Assembly (NCBI GenBank): GCA_001896555.1 | Contig: MPOS01000033.1 | Location: 48,648 to 112,647 of the forward strand | DNA: 64,000 nucleotides | From: Candidatus Phosphitivorax anaerolimi | GTDB taxonomy: Bacteria; Desulfobacterota; Desulfomonilia; UBA1062 | Reading direction: 5' to 3' | Shown here: positions 27,379-35,840 of the stretch, in pieces | Numbering within the stretch: position 1 is the first letter of the stretch | How the letters are laid out: every line of letters starts with the position of its first letter | Notes under the pieces: generated by a model | The model's database searches: none | Seen by the model: only the letters and a program-made list of their open reading frames with translations | Told to the model about the DNA's origin: nothing | Translations under genes and position numbers: made by a program

Positions 27379-28700
27379 CGGGGCGCCTCGCTGTCATCTG
27401 GCTGGCCGTTCTGCTCTTTCCGCTCGTGCTCCGGGCGGCCGATGTGGTAGTGCTGGACGTCCGCGACGCCATCACCCCCCCCGTGGCCTCATACCTCATC
27501 GAAAACATCGACGAGGCCGTAGTCGCAGGCAGGGAGGCGGTGATCATTCGCATGGACACCCCAGGAGGGCTGGATACCGCCATGCGGGACATCATCCAGA
27601 AGGAGTTGAACGCAGACATTCCGGTCATTGTCTACGTCGCTCCCAAGGGGGCGCGGGCCGCCTCGGCAGGCGCGCTCATCACCCTGGCCGCCGATGTGGC
27701 GGCCATGGCCCCGGGCACGAACATCGGCGCCGCGCACCCGGTGAGCATCGCTACGGGGGGCGAAGGGGCCGAAGGCCAGAGCGAGACCATGACCGAGAAG
27801 ATCACCAACGATGCGGTGGCCTATGCAAAGAGTATTGCCCGCGCAAAGGGAAGGAACGAGCAGTGGGCTGAAGACGCTGTGAAAAAGAGCATCTCAACCC
27901 CGGCCGAGGAGGCGAAGGACCTCAAGGTCATCGAGATCGTGGCCCGGGACATGGGAGACCTTCTGGATCAGCTCCATGGCAAGGTCATCGAGAAGAACGG
28001 CAGCAACTTCACCCTCGACACCCGCGATGCGAACGAGATCAGCCAGCCCATGGGCCTGAGGTACCGGCTGCTCTCCGCCATTTCCAACCCCAATATCGCA
28101 TACATCCTGATGCTCATCGGCATGGCCGGGATCTTTTTCGAGCTCTCGAACCCGGGCCTGATCCTGCCGGGGGTCATCGGCGGGATATCGCTCATCCTCG
28201 CCTTTTTCGCGTTTCAGACCCTGCCGGTCAATTACGCCGGCGTGGCCCTGATGATCCTGGCCGTGATCCTGTTCATCGCCGAGGTCATGGTCCAGAGCTT
28301 CGGCATGCTCACCATCGGCGGAGTGGTATCCATGGTGCTGGGCTCGATTCTCCTGTTCAGGACGCCCGAGATCTATGCCCAGGTCTCCCTGGGCATCATC
28401 GTACCGGTCACCATCCTGTTCACCGCGTTCTTCGTGACGACTTTGTACCTGGTGGTCAGGGCCCACCGCGCGCGGTCGGTCAGCGGCACACAGGGGATGA
28501 TCGGGGAGCGGGCGAAGGTCTATTCCTGGAGCCCGGACGGAACGACCGGAAAGGTGTTCTGCCACGGCGAGTACTGGAACGCCCGAGGCCCCTCCGGTCT
28601 TCAGCCCGGCGATGAGGTGGAGGTGACCGGCCTCGAAGGCCTGACCCTCATCGTGCGGACCGTCACCGGAGCGGACGGTTCGCACGGCACGAACGGATGA
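27324..28700 (+). CDS. NfeD-family membrane-bound serine protease
   Basis: 458-aa membrane protein. Order: signal/anchor helix (about 18-38), ClpP-like protease domain (about 40-235), four or five membrane helices (about 250-380), and a C-terminal OB-fold NfeD domain (about 395-455). The catalytic Ser lies in GARAASAGALI and the Lys in AYAKSIARAKG, as in the Ser-Lys dyad of the PH1510-like proteases. The only available start, ATG 27324, lies 55 bases inside the uracil glycosylase gene. The partner stomatin gene, often adjacent, is absent here. ATGA overlap with mnmA. Confidence 0.92.
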   Translation: MGRHQTSDEASRHAAARIAGRLAVIWLAVLLFPLVLRAADVVVLDVRDAITPPVASYLIENIDEAVVAGREAVIIRMDTPGGLDTAMRDIIQKELNADIPVIVYVAPKGARAASAGALITLAADVAAMAPGTNIGAAHPVSIATGGEGAEGQSETMTEKITNDAVAYAKSIARAKGRNEQWAEDAVKKSISTPAEEAKDLKVIEIVARDMGDLLDQLHGKVIEKNGSNFTLDTRDANEISQPMGLRYRLLSAISNPNIAYILMLIGMAGIFFELSNPGLILPGVIGGISLILAFFAFQTLPVNYAGVALMILAVILFIAEVMVQSFGMLTIGGVVSMVLGSILLFRTPEIYAQVSLGIIVPVTILFTAFFVTTLYLVVRAHRARSVSGTQGMIGERAKVYSWSPDGTTGKVFCHGEYWNARGPSGLQPGDEVEVTGLEGLTLIVRTVTGADGSHGTNG

Positions 28701-29746
28701 TCGCTGTCGGACTGTCAGGAGGTACGGACTCGGCGGCCGCCGCCATCCGTTTGCACGAGGAGCGCGAAGAGCTGGTGGGCGTCACCCTCGTATTCGGAGA
28801 AGAGAACCCGCCACCAGTGAGCATCGAAAGGGCGGGCCGCCTGTGCGCGCACCTGAAGATCAGGCACGTGGTCATGGATGCGACCTCACCGTTTAGGACC
28901 GTCAAGGACTACTTCTGCAGGGAGTATCTGACAGGCGCTACCCCGAACCCGTGCGTGGTCTGCAACCGCGACATCAAGTTCGGTCTCTTCCTGGAAAAGG
29001 CGGGCGAGCTGGGGGCAGATCGCATCGCCACCGGGCACTACGTCCGCAAGGCGGGCGAAGACGGCAGGGTCTGGCTTGGCAGGGCAAAGGAAAAGAATTC
29101 CCAGGAATATTTTCTCGGCCTGATCTCGCAGGACGCCATCCAAAGGAGCCTGTTCCCCCTCCATGATATTACCAGAGAAGAAGCCCGGGAGCTGGCAGGC
29201 CGGACCGGCCTTCACATCCATAAGCAGGAAACGTCGCAGGACACCTGCTTCACCGGCGCCCAAGGGTATGTCCCCTTCATCACCTCATATACTGGTTATA
29301 AGCCGCAACCGGGTGATGTGCTGAACATGAGAGGGATGGTGATCGGCAAGCACCGGGGCGCCCTTTACTATACCATCGGCCAGAGAAAAGGCCTTGGCAT
29401 GGGGTTCGGAAGGAAGGTCTACGTCCTGGGCAGGGACATGGAGAAGAACACGATCACGGTAGGCGGCAGGGAACAGTGGCCGTACCGCGGTTTCACCATG
29501 GAGCAGATCAACCTCATGAAGATACCGGCGCTGGATAAGCCGCTTGCAGTGCGCATGAAGGTGCGCTACCGTCAGGATGCGAAGGATGCACTCCTGATCC
29601 CTCTGCCGGGCGGGCGCGCCGCGGTCCGGTACGAGGGGCTGTTTTCACCCGGCCAGCTCGCTGTGGCATACGACAGCCAGGACAATATCCTCTGCGCGGG
29701 CATCATCGGCTCAGCCCTTAAGGATATTCCGGCTCCGGATGTATGA
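28697..29746 (+). CDS. mnmA: tRNA-specific 2-thiouridylase
   Basis: 349-aa enzyme adding sulfur at C2 of U34 in tRNA for Lys, Glu and Gln. The PP-loop SGGTDSAAAA is at the N-terminus; the two catalytic Cys lie in NPCVVCNRDIKF and QDTCFTG; ATGHY and TIGQRKGLG are also diagnostic. The PP-loop has Thr where most MnmA have Val or Met. It overlaps the nfeD-type gene by ATGA. mnmE, which modifies the same base at C5, is at the right end of the window. Confidence 0.93.
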   Translation: MIAVGLSGGTDSAAAAIRLHEEREELVGVTLVFGEENPPPVSIERAGRLCAHLKIRHVVMDATSPFRTVKDYFCREYLTGATPNPCVVCNRDIKFGLFLEKAGELGADRIATGHYVRKAGEDGRVWLGRAKEKNSQEYFLGLISQDAIQRSLFPLHDITREEARELAGRTGLHIHKQETSQDTCFTGAQGYVPFITSYTGYKPQPGDVLNMRGMVIGKHRGALYYTIGQRKGLGMGFGRKVYVLGRDMEKNTITVGGREQWPYRGFTMEQINLMKIPALDKPLAVRMKVRYRQDAKDALLIPLPGGRAAVRYEGLFSPGQLAVAYDSQDNILCAGIIGSALKDIPAPDV

Positions 29747-29979
29747 CCGGGTTGCGGCCAGACGCTCGCGAATATGCACATGGCGGAATCCGCAGCTCAG
29801 AAGTTATCGGAAGAGTCAGGCCGGCAGCGGATGATGAGGGATGAGTGGATGCACGCGTATCCCCCTGTCAAAGCCCATACCGAGACCTTTTCTCCGGCCC
29901 ATGGTATGAGAAACGGCAGGGTGCGGGTTTTTGAAGTCACTTCGGCTCAAGGGCTTATATGAGAGGTGAAAAGAAAAAA
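29747..29979. other. Spacer between mnmA and DUF2889 gene
   Basis: About 230 bases. A 62-codon frame (29774-29962) is open but has no ribosome binding site and no recognisable product, so I do not call it. No clear promoter. Confidence 0.35.
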
Positions 29980-30570
29980 ATGAAACGAACGTTCCAGAGA
30001 AATCTGCAGGCGGTCCACAACCGGACCATATCCATCTCCACCTATGCGGCCGGTGACGATGCAGTGATCGTGGAGGGCGTGCTGACGGATAACAGGCTCG
30101 TTGACACCTGGTCTGTCCCCTCCGGGGAAAAGATGGAACCTGGGGTGATCCACAATCTTGCCGTGCGGCTTTTTATCGAGTGCCCGAGCCTGCGGATTAC
30201 GGATGTGGAGGTGGACATGGACCGGGTGCCGCTGGATGAGTGCATGCACACGAGGGATTCTCTCAAGCCGCTCATCGGGCAGAGTATCTCACCGGGGTTC
30301 ACCCGGTGGGTCAAGCAGCACCTCGGCGGTGCTCAGGGGTGCACCCATCTCAACGCACTGCTGATCGCCATGGCACCGGCGGTTTTCCAGGGATTCTGGA
30401 ACGCGAGGACATCACGGCGCATCGATGCGCGCCGGGCGACCGAGGGGATGTCGCCTGAGTATCTGATCGATACCTGCTGGGTGTGGCGCTCGGAAGGCCC
30501 CCTGGCATCGGAGCTCCGGGCGGCGGTGGCGGGGGAAGGCCGCGAAGACGGTCCTTTCGGCAAAGACTGA
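29980..30570 (+). CDS. DUF2889 family protein
   Basis: About 196-aa cytoplasmic protein of the DUF2889 family, function unknown. The family's central segment is clear: GCTHLNALLIAMAPAVFQGF, with a conserved CTH. N-terminal part: RTISISTYAAGDDAVIVEGV and LAVRLFIECPSLRITDVEV. ATG 29980 follows GAGAGGTGAAAAG at usable spacing; ATG 29959 is the alternative. The next gene starts 6 bases after its stop, so they are cotranscribed. Confidence 0.8.
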   Translation: MKRTFQRNLQAVHNRTISISTYAAGDDAVIVEGVLTDNRLVDTWSVPSGEKMEPGVIHNLAVRLFIECPSLRITDVEVDMDRVPLDECMHTRDSLKPLIGQSISPGFTRWVKQHLGGAQGCTHLNALLIAMAPAVFQGFWNARTSRRIDARRATEGMSPEYLIDTCWVWRSEGPLASELRAAVAGEGREDGPFGKD

Positions 30571-30576
30571 CCACTC

Positions 30577-31158
30577 ATGGAGCTTTTTCTCAAGGCAGTG
30601 CTCATCATCCTTCTGATCGTGTTCCTGGGGCTGTTCCTCTTTTCGGTCGTCCTTATCGCGGTGCATCGCAAGACCGGCGGCGCCCTGTTCGTACCTACCC
30701 CGAAGGTGATCCTCAAGACCATCATGGAACATGTCGATTTCTCGCCGTACCACGACATCCGCGAACTGGGGGCCGGAGACGGAAGATTCATGGCCGCGGT
30801 GGAGAAGGTCTACGGCCGGCCTGTCACCGGATACGAGGTCAATCCCCTTGCCTATCTTCTCTGCCGCCTGCGGCTGGGCATCTTAGGCCTGAGCTCCCGG
30901 GTGGTGTATCGCAGCTTCTGGGAGGCGGACCTTGCGGGGGCTCAGGTGGTGTTCTGCTACCTCTTTCCGGATATCATGCCTCGCCTGGGCGAGAAGCTCG
31001 CACATGAGCTGGACGATGGTGCACTTGTCATCAGCGCTAACTTCCCCCTGCCGGGGTGGATGCCTGATGAGATCATTCACAGCGATCACCCCGTGTTCAA
31101 CGATCCAGTTTTTCTCTACCGCAAAGGTGCCCATCTGAAGAGAACGGGGCGGAGATAG
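30577..31158 (+). CDS. Membrane-anchored class I SAM methyltransferase (FAM173/ATPSc-KMT-like)
   Basis: 193 aa. One N-terminal transmembrane helix (about 4-30), then a short class I methyltransferase domain with motif I ELGAGDGRF (63-71), motif II GYEVNPLAYL, and FCYLFPDIMPRL. The arrangement, and the GYE.NP and F.F..P..MP signatures, match the FAM173/ATPSc-KMT lysine methyltransferase group, whose mitochondrial members modify subunit c of ATP synthase. Bacterial substrates are not established. The active site faces the cytoplasm if the helix is N-out. Confidence 0.8.
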   Translation: MELFLKAVLIILLIVFLGLFLFSVVLIAVHRKTGGALFVPTPKVILKTIMEHVDFSPYHDIRELGAGDGRFMAAVEKVYGRPVTGYEVNPLAYLLCRLRLGILGLSSRVVYRSFWEADLAGAQVVFCYLFPDIMPRLGEKLAHELDDGALVISANFPLPGWMPDEIIHSDHPVFNDPVFLYRKGAHLKRTGRR

Positions 31159-31236
31159 AAACCGCCCTCTCTTGCCCCGGAAGCGAACGCCGCGATCCGG
31201 GGCGGGAGGATGTGCCGGCGCCGATTATTCTACACG

Positions 31237-31297
31237 GTTTTCCTTACAGGAAAACAGATTCGCATGTTTTTTTGCACTCTTTTCTGATAAAGAGTGC
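31237..31297. promoter_or_regulatory. Two palindromes upstream of the ClC gene
   Basis: GTTTTCC-TTACA-GGAAAAC at 31237-31255 and GCACTCTTT-TCTGAT-AAAGAGTGC at 31274-31297 are perfect inverted repeats of 7 and 9 bp, 18 bases apart. A run of seven T precedes the second on the plus strand, so neither is a terminator for the upstream methyltransferase gene in the usual order. They may be operator sites or leader hairpins for the ClC gene. Confidence 0.4.
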
Positions 31298-31348
31298 TGA
31301 TGAGGATGGCTATAGAATACATTGTTAAATCAAACACCTGGAGCTCGC

Positions 31349-33154
31349 ATGTCTGAAGCGATCTCTTTCATGAAGGGCATCATCAGGAGATTCGCCGGTA
31401 ATGAGTATGTCCTGATGGTGTGCATGGCCGCCGTGGTAGGGGTTCTCGGGGGGTACGGCGCCGTAGGGTTCCGGTGGCTCATCGGGTTTTTCCAGGGCCT
31501 GTTCTTCTCGCAGCAGGGCTCAGAGGGCATTCTGGATGCGGTCAACTCCCTTCCCTGGTATGCCAGGCTGATCCCCCCAATTATCGGCGGCGCCATTGTC
31601 GGTCCCATGGTGTATTTCTTTGCACGTGAGGCAAGGGGCCACGGCGTGCCCGAGGTCATGGAGGCGGTGGCCCTGAAAGGGGGCATGATCCGCAGACGGG
31701 TGGTTGCGGTCAAGACCCTGGCCTCCTCCATCACCATCGGCTCGGGCGGTTCGGCGGGACAGGAAGGCCCCATCATCCAGATCGGCTCCGGCATCGGGTC
31801 GGCCTTCGGACGCATGATCGGGGTTTCCGCCGACAGGATGAGGACCCTGGTCGCCTGCGGTGCTGCAGCCGGGATAGCAGCCACCTTCAACGCCCCCATT
31901 GCAGGGGCCATGTTCGCCCTGGAGATCATCTTGGGCGATTTCGGGATCGCAGCCTTCACCCCGATCGTGGTGTCGTCCGTGTTGGCCACCGTGATATCCC
32001 GGGTTCACCTCGGGGCCTTTCCCGCCTTTATCGTGCCGCAGTATTCCATGGTGAGCCTTTGGGAGATACTCACCTATTCCTCCTTCGGGGTCGTCATGGG
32101 CTTCGTAGGGGTGCTGTTTACCGTGACACTCTATAAATGCGAGGACTTCTTCAACGCCATCAGGATACCTCCCTATACGAAGGCCGCCATCGGAGGGGCC
32201 ATGGTCGGTTGTGTCGGGATCTTCATCCCCCACATCTATGGGGTGGGGTACGATAGCATCTCCCTTGCGCTTCTGGGGCAGATCCCCTGGCTTCTGCTCT
32301 TAAGCCTGGTGGTCATCAAGATCCTGACCACCTCCGTCACCATCGGTTCCGGCGGCTCGGGCGGAGTATTTGCCCCGTCGCTGTTTATCGGCGCTATGGC
32401 AGGAGGTGCATTCGGTTTCCTGATGCAGGCGCTCTTTCCGCAGGTGACGGCCGCTCAGGGGGCATACAGCCTGGCAGGCATGGGGGCCATGGTGAGCGCC
32501 ACGACCCACGGACCCATCACGGCGATCCTCATGCTCTTCGAGATGACGGGGGATTATAAGATGATCCTGCCCCTGATGCTCTCATGCATCATCTCCACTG
32601 TGGTGGCCAGCCAGCTGAAACGCGATTCCATCTACACCCTGAAGCTCACCCGGAGAGGCGTCGATATCCGGGCAGGCAAAGACGTGAATATCATGAGGTC
32701 GCTCCTGGTCAAGGACGCCATGACCCGCGACGTGGTGAGTGTCCCTGCAAACATGCCATTGAAAAAGCTGGTGAGGTTCACCCTGTCCAGCAAGCATTCA
32801 AGCTTTCCGCTCGTGGATGAGGACGGTCTGCTGGAAGGCATCGTCACCTTCCAGGACTTCAAGGATGTGGTATTCGAAGAGGGGCTGGGAGACCTGGTGG
32901 TGGCAAAGGATCTCTCGCCGCAGGAGGTGATCACCATCACCGGAAACGAGAACCTCGACAGCGCCCTGAGGAAGATCGGGGTGAGGAACATTGAGCAGAT
33001 CCCGGTGGTGGATGAGACCAACCCGCGAAAGATCGTGGGGATCCTGTCCCGGAGGGACATCTTTACCGCATACAACAAGGCCGTCATCGACCGGTCCATC
33101 ACCGCGGGCGGTGCGGCGGAGGCGGACCGGGACAAGCGCCGGAGTGCGGCCTGA
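31349..33154 (+). CDS. ClC-family chloride channel/transporter with C-terminal CBS pair
   Basis: 601-aa ClC protein. The membrane part (about 1-435) has the anion-site motifs GHGVPE (97-102) and GSGGSAGQEGP (131-141) with gating Glu E139. The C-terminal part (about 455-590) has two CBS domains (LVKDAMTRDVVSVPANMPLK and DLSPQEVITITGNENLDSAL), which often bind adenine nucleotides. At the internal proton-transfer position (E203 in the E. coli exchanger) the sequence FALEIILGD has Ile193, so it may act as a channel or a weakly coupled exchanger. ATG 31349 with a CTGGAG upstream is preferred to TTG 31322. Confidence 0.93.
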   Translation: MSEAISFMKGIIRRFAGNEYVLMVCMAAVVGVLGGYGAVGFRWLIGFFQGLFFSQQGSEGILDAVNSLPWYARLIPPIIGGAIVGPMVYFFAREARGHGVPEVMEAVALKGGMIRRRVVAVKTLASSITIGSGGSAGQEGPIIQIGSGIGSAFGRMIGVSADRMRTLVACGAAAGIAATFNAPIAGAMFALEIILGDFGIAAFTPIVVSSVLATVISRVHLGAFPAFIVPQYSMVSLWEILTYSSFGVVMGFVGVLFTVTLYKCEDFFNAIRIPPYTKAAIGGAMVGCVGIFIPHIYGVGYDSISLALLGQIPWLLLLSLVVIKILTTSVTIGSGGSGGVFAPSLFIGAMAGGAFGFLMQALFPQVTAAQGAYSLAGMGAMVSATTHGPITAILMLFEMTGDYKMILPLMLSCIISTVVASQLKRDSIYTLKLTRRGVDIRAGKDVNIMRSLLVKDAMTRDVVSVPANMPLKKLVRFTLSSKHSSFPLVDEDGLLEGIVTFQDFKDVVFEEGLGDLVVAKDLSPQEVITITGNENLDSALRKIGVRNIEQIPVVDETNPRKIVGILSRRDIFTAYNKAVIDRSITAGGAAEADRDKRRSAA

Positions 33155-33202
33155 TCCTGCGGTAAAAGATAGATAAGCTGCGGATTTGGGCCTGCCCCGG
33201 GC

Positions 33203-33222
33203 ATCCGGGCATGGGCCCGGAT
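33203..33222. terminator. GC-rich hairpin between ClC and isomerase genes
   Basis: ATCCGGGC-ATGG-GCCCGGAT forms a perfect 8-bp stem 50 bases after the ClC stop codon. There is no T-tract, so intrinsic termination is uncertain; it may simply slow polymerase or protect the 3' end. Confidence 0.35.
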
Positions 33223-33292
33223 ACCGGCTGGGGTGTTCCATCTGCTGCCGATAACAGTGTTTTTTCAAGAAGTCTGCGGAAAAGAGGTGAAT

Positions 33293-34045
33293 ATGACAGA
33301 ACAAAAGCCAGTGATCGGAGGACGGGCCCATAATCTGGAGCAGGTGAGGGAGGTCTGCGCCCTGGGCTATCCCTTTGCCGAGGTGTCCCTTCTGGACCCC
33401 CGGGAGACAAAAGCGATGCTCCCGGATCTCAGCCGCATCAGAGAGCGCACAGGGATATCCTATCTTGCCCATTACCCCAACGAAGACAATCCCTTTGATG
33501 TCGGGGTGCTTCGCCAGCGCTTCTTCCCCCGTCTGGCAGAGCTTTTCGACCTCTCGGCCGAGCTGGGCATCTCCAAGGGCACCATCCACTTCTGGATGGA
33601 TGCCAGGTGGGCGCCGCCCGATCTCGTAGCCGGCAAGATCGAGCTCCTGGGAGAAATCGTCGATCGTGCGCGGGAAAAGGGCATCACCGTATGCATCGAA
33701 AACCTGAGCGAGCGCGTGGAGAGTTTCCGGAAGGCATTCGATGCAATCCCGGATCTGCGCATGACCCTGGATATCGGCCATGCTCAGCTCCTCGCACGAG
33801 AGAACACCTCCTTTGCCTTCATCCGGGATGCGTTCGAGAGGATCGCCCACATTCATGTGCATGACAATCACGGAGGGACGAGTGTCAAGGACGATCTCCA
33901 TCTCGCCGTGGGCGAGGGCGTTATCGACTATCCGGGCATCTTGAGGATGCTTAAGGAGAGAGGATACCACTCCACGATCACCATGGAGGTCATGCCTGCT
34001 GACATGAAAAAAACCCGCGATATTCTCGACAGATACTTTTTGTAG
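33293..34045 (+). CDS. Sugar phosphate isomerase/epimerase-like TIM-barrel protein
   Basis: 250-aa protein of the AP-endonuclease-2/xylose-isomerase-like TIM-barrel family. Metal-binding segments: HFWMDARW, CIENLSER, TLDIGHAQLL, HIHVHDNHGG with KDDLHLAVGEG, and a final TMEV. The start is ATG 33293 with AAGAGGTG upstream; the longer frame to 33233 lacks support. Substrate unknown. It probably starts a separate transcript from the ClC gene. Confidence 0.85.
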   Translation: MTEQKPVIGGRAHNLEQVREVCALGYPFAEVSLLDPRETKAMLPDLSRIRERTGISYLAHYPNEDNPFDVGVLRQRFFPRLAELFDLSAELGISKGTIHFWMDARWAPPDLVAGKIELLGEIVDRAREKGITVCIENLSERVESFRKAFDAIPDLRMTLDIGHAQLLARENTSFAFIRDAFERIAHIHVHDNHGGTSVKDDLHLAVGEGVIDYPGILRMLKERGYHSTITMEVMPADMKKTRDILDRYFL

Positions 34046-34070
34046 CTCTGACATCTTTTTCCAGTGTTCC

Positions 34071-34099
34071 TTGACTATTTGAAATCCCGGGGCTAAGCT
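34071..34099 (+). promoter_or_regulatory. Promoter candidate for recJ
   Basis: TTGACT (34071-34076), 17 bases, then TAAGCT (34094-34099). The TTG..T match at -35 is good and the -10 is moderate. It ends only 7 bases before ATG 34107, so recJ may also be translated from a very short or absent leader; ATG 34116 is the in-frame alternative. Confidence 0.4.
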
Positions 34100-34106
34100 G
34101 CTGCTT

Positions 34107-35840
34107 ATGGTGTGCATGTCTCAGGAGTGGATCATCAAAGGACGCGTCGATCCCCAGATCTTGCCGGACCTGAAGTTCAGCCCGGTCTTTAAGTCACTCA
34201 TGCAGGTCCGTGGGCTTACGACATCCGATGATGTGATGAACTTTTTGAGTCCGAACCTCGGGCAGCTCAAAGATCCCTGGAACATGAAGAACATGCAGCG
34301 AGCCTGCGAGCGGATCCTGCGCGCCATCGAGACCGGTGAGAAGATCGGCATCTTCACCGATTACGATGTTGACGGGGTATGCAGCGCGGTGCTCATCCAG
34401 CGGTTTCTCCTCAATATCGGATCGAGCGCCCCGGAGATATTCATCCCCGACCGCGTCAACGATGGATACGGCCTGAACATCCGCGGGATCGAGGAGCTGA
34501 AAAAAAAGGGCGTGAGCCTGCTGATTACGGCTGACTGCGGCATCACGGCCGTCAGGGAAGTGGAGCATGCCCGGTCTTTGGGCATGGAGGTTATCGTCAC
34601 CGATCATCACGTGATGGGAGACACGCTGCCCGATGCATACTGCATCCTCAACCCGAAACAATCCGACTGCCCCTTTTTCGGCGAGGACCTCTGCGGTGCA
34701 GGCGTCGTTTTCCACCTGATCGTGGCCCTGCGCACGCAGCTCAGGAAGCAGGGCGTGCAAAACCTGCCAAACCTCAAGGACGAGCTCGATCTGGTGGCCA
34801 TGGCCACCATCGCCGATGCAGTCTCCCTCTCCGGAGTCAACCGGATCCTGGTAAAAGAGGGTCTGAACATCCTGAACTCCTCTGGCAGAATCGGGCTCGC
34901 GGCCCTGGCGCGGGTCTCCGGGATCAGGAGGGAGCTCATGTCCCGGGACATCGGATACATCCTCGGCCCCAGGATCAACGCCGCGGGGAGGCTATCGGAT
35001 GCCAGGAAGGCCTTTGATCTGCTCATCACGGAGGATCAGGAGAGGGCGCAAAGCCTTGCCTTCGAGCTCAACGAGCTCAACCGGTGCCGCCAGAAGGAGG
35101 AGCAGCAGGTGCTCGAAGAGGCGCTCTGCCTGCTTGAGAAAAGCGGCTCTTCCCTGGGCAATGTCATCGTGGTGGCCGGAACCAACTGGCACACGGGCGT
35201 GATCGGGATCGTCGCCTCACGGCTCGCCTCCCTGTTTTCCCGGCCCGCCATCGTGATTTCTCTGCTCGACGGCGCAGGCATCGGGTCGGGGCGCTCGGTT
35301 CCCGGAGTGGATCTTCATGCGGCCGTATCAAAGGTCTCAGAACACCTGAACGATTTCGGCGGGCACAAGATGGCCATAGGACTCAGCATCGATGACAGCA
35401 AGATCCTCTCCTTCGCCAATGCCCTCGACGAGGTCTTGCATCGCCGGGACAGGCATCCCGGGAGCTTTGAGGTGGACCTGAAGATATCCCCGCTCGATAT
35501 CACCCCGGTCTTTCTGGACGAGCTCGAGATGCTCGCCCCCTTCGGCGAGGGAAACCCCGAGCCGGTGTTCATGATCCCATCCATGGAGGTGGTGAGCGCC
35601 AAGAATTTTGCCCGGGGACAGTGTAAGCTCGTTCTCAAGCACTCCGACCGAGTGTTTCACACCTTGAGATGCACTCTGGACAACGGCGGGCAGAAGCTGT
35701 CGCGCTTTGTCGACGTGGCCTTTACTCCCGTGAAGATGAGGACAAACGGGTATCAGTACCTGTATCTAGCCCTGAAAGCGATATCCCCCGCCGGGCATAG
35801 TCCTGCGCCAGTTCCTGCTGGGTCCGGATACAATCCGTGA
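34107..35840 (+). CDS. recJ: Single-stranded-DNA-specific exonuclease RecJ
   Basis: 577-aa 5'-3' exonuclease of recombination and mismatch repair. DHH-family metal motifs: FTDYDVDGVCSA (near 84), ITADCGI, VTDHHVMGD, and NPKQSDCPF. The DHHA1 domain has GSGRSVPGVDL and GGHKMAIGLSI, followed by the OB-fold C-terminus (YQYLYLALKAI). Start ATG 34107 or 34116. Its 3' end overlaps the convergent DUF4388 gene by 119 bases, an unusually long tail-to-tail overlap with both frames looking genuine until close to their stops. Confidence 0.94.
   Translation: MVCMSQEWIIKGRVDPQILPDLKFSPVFKSLMQVRGLTTSDDVMNFLSPNLGQLKDPWNMKNMQRACERILRAIETGEKIGIFTDYDVDGVCSAVLIQRFLLNIGSSAPEIFIPDRVNDGYGLNIRGIEELKKKGVSLLITADCGITAVREVEHARSLGMEVIVTDHHVMGDTLPDAYCILNPKQSDCPFFGEDLCGAGVVFHLIVALRTQLRKQGVQNLPNLKDELDLVAMATIADAVSLSGVNRILVKEGLNILNSSGRIGLAALARVSGIRRELMSRDIGYILGPRINAAGRLSDARKAFDLLITEDQERAQSLAFELNELNRCRQKEEQQVLEEALCLLEKSGSSLGNVIVVAGTNWHTGVIGIVASRLASLFSRPAIVISLLDGAGIGSGRSVPGVDLHAAVSKVSEHLNDFGGHKMAIGLSIDDSKILSFANALDEVLHRRDRHPGSFEVDLKISPLDITPVFLDELEMLAPFGEGNPEPVFMIPSMEVVSAKNFARGQCKLVLKHSDRVFHTLRCTLDNGGQKLSRFVDVAFTPVKMRTNGYQYLYLALKAISPAGHSPAPVPAGSGYNP

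Noticed and set aside
29774..29962. 62-codon ORF between mnmA and the DUF2889 gene
   Set aside because: No ribosome binding site, no recognisable family, and unconvincing composition.
31274..31297. Hairpin read as a terminator of the upstream methyltransferase gene
   Set aside because: The T-run precedes the stem instead of following it on the plus strand, and the minus strand has A-residues after it.
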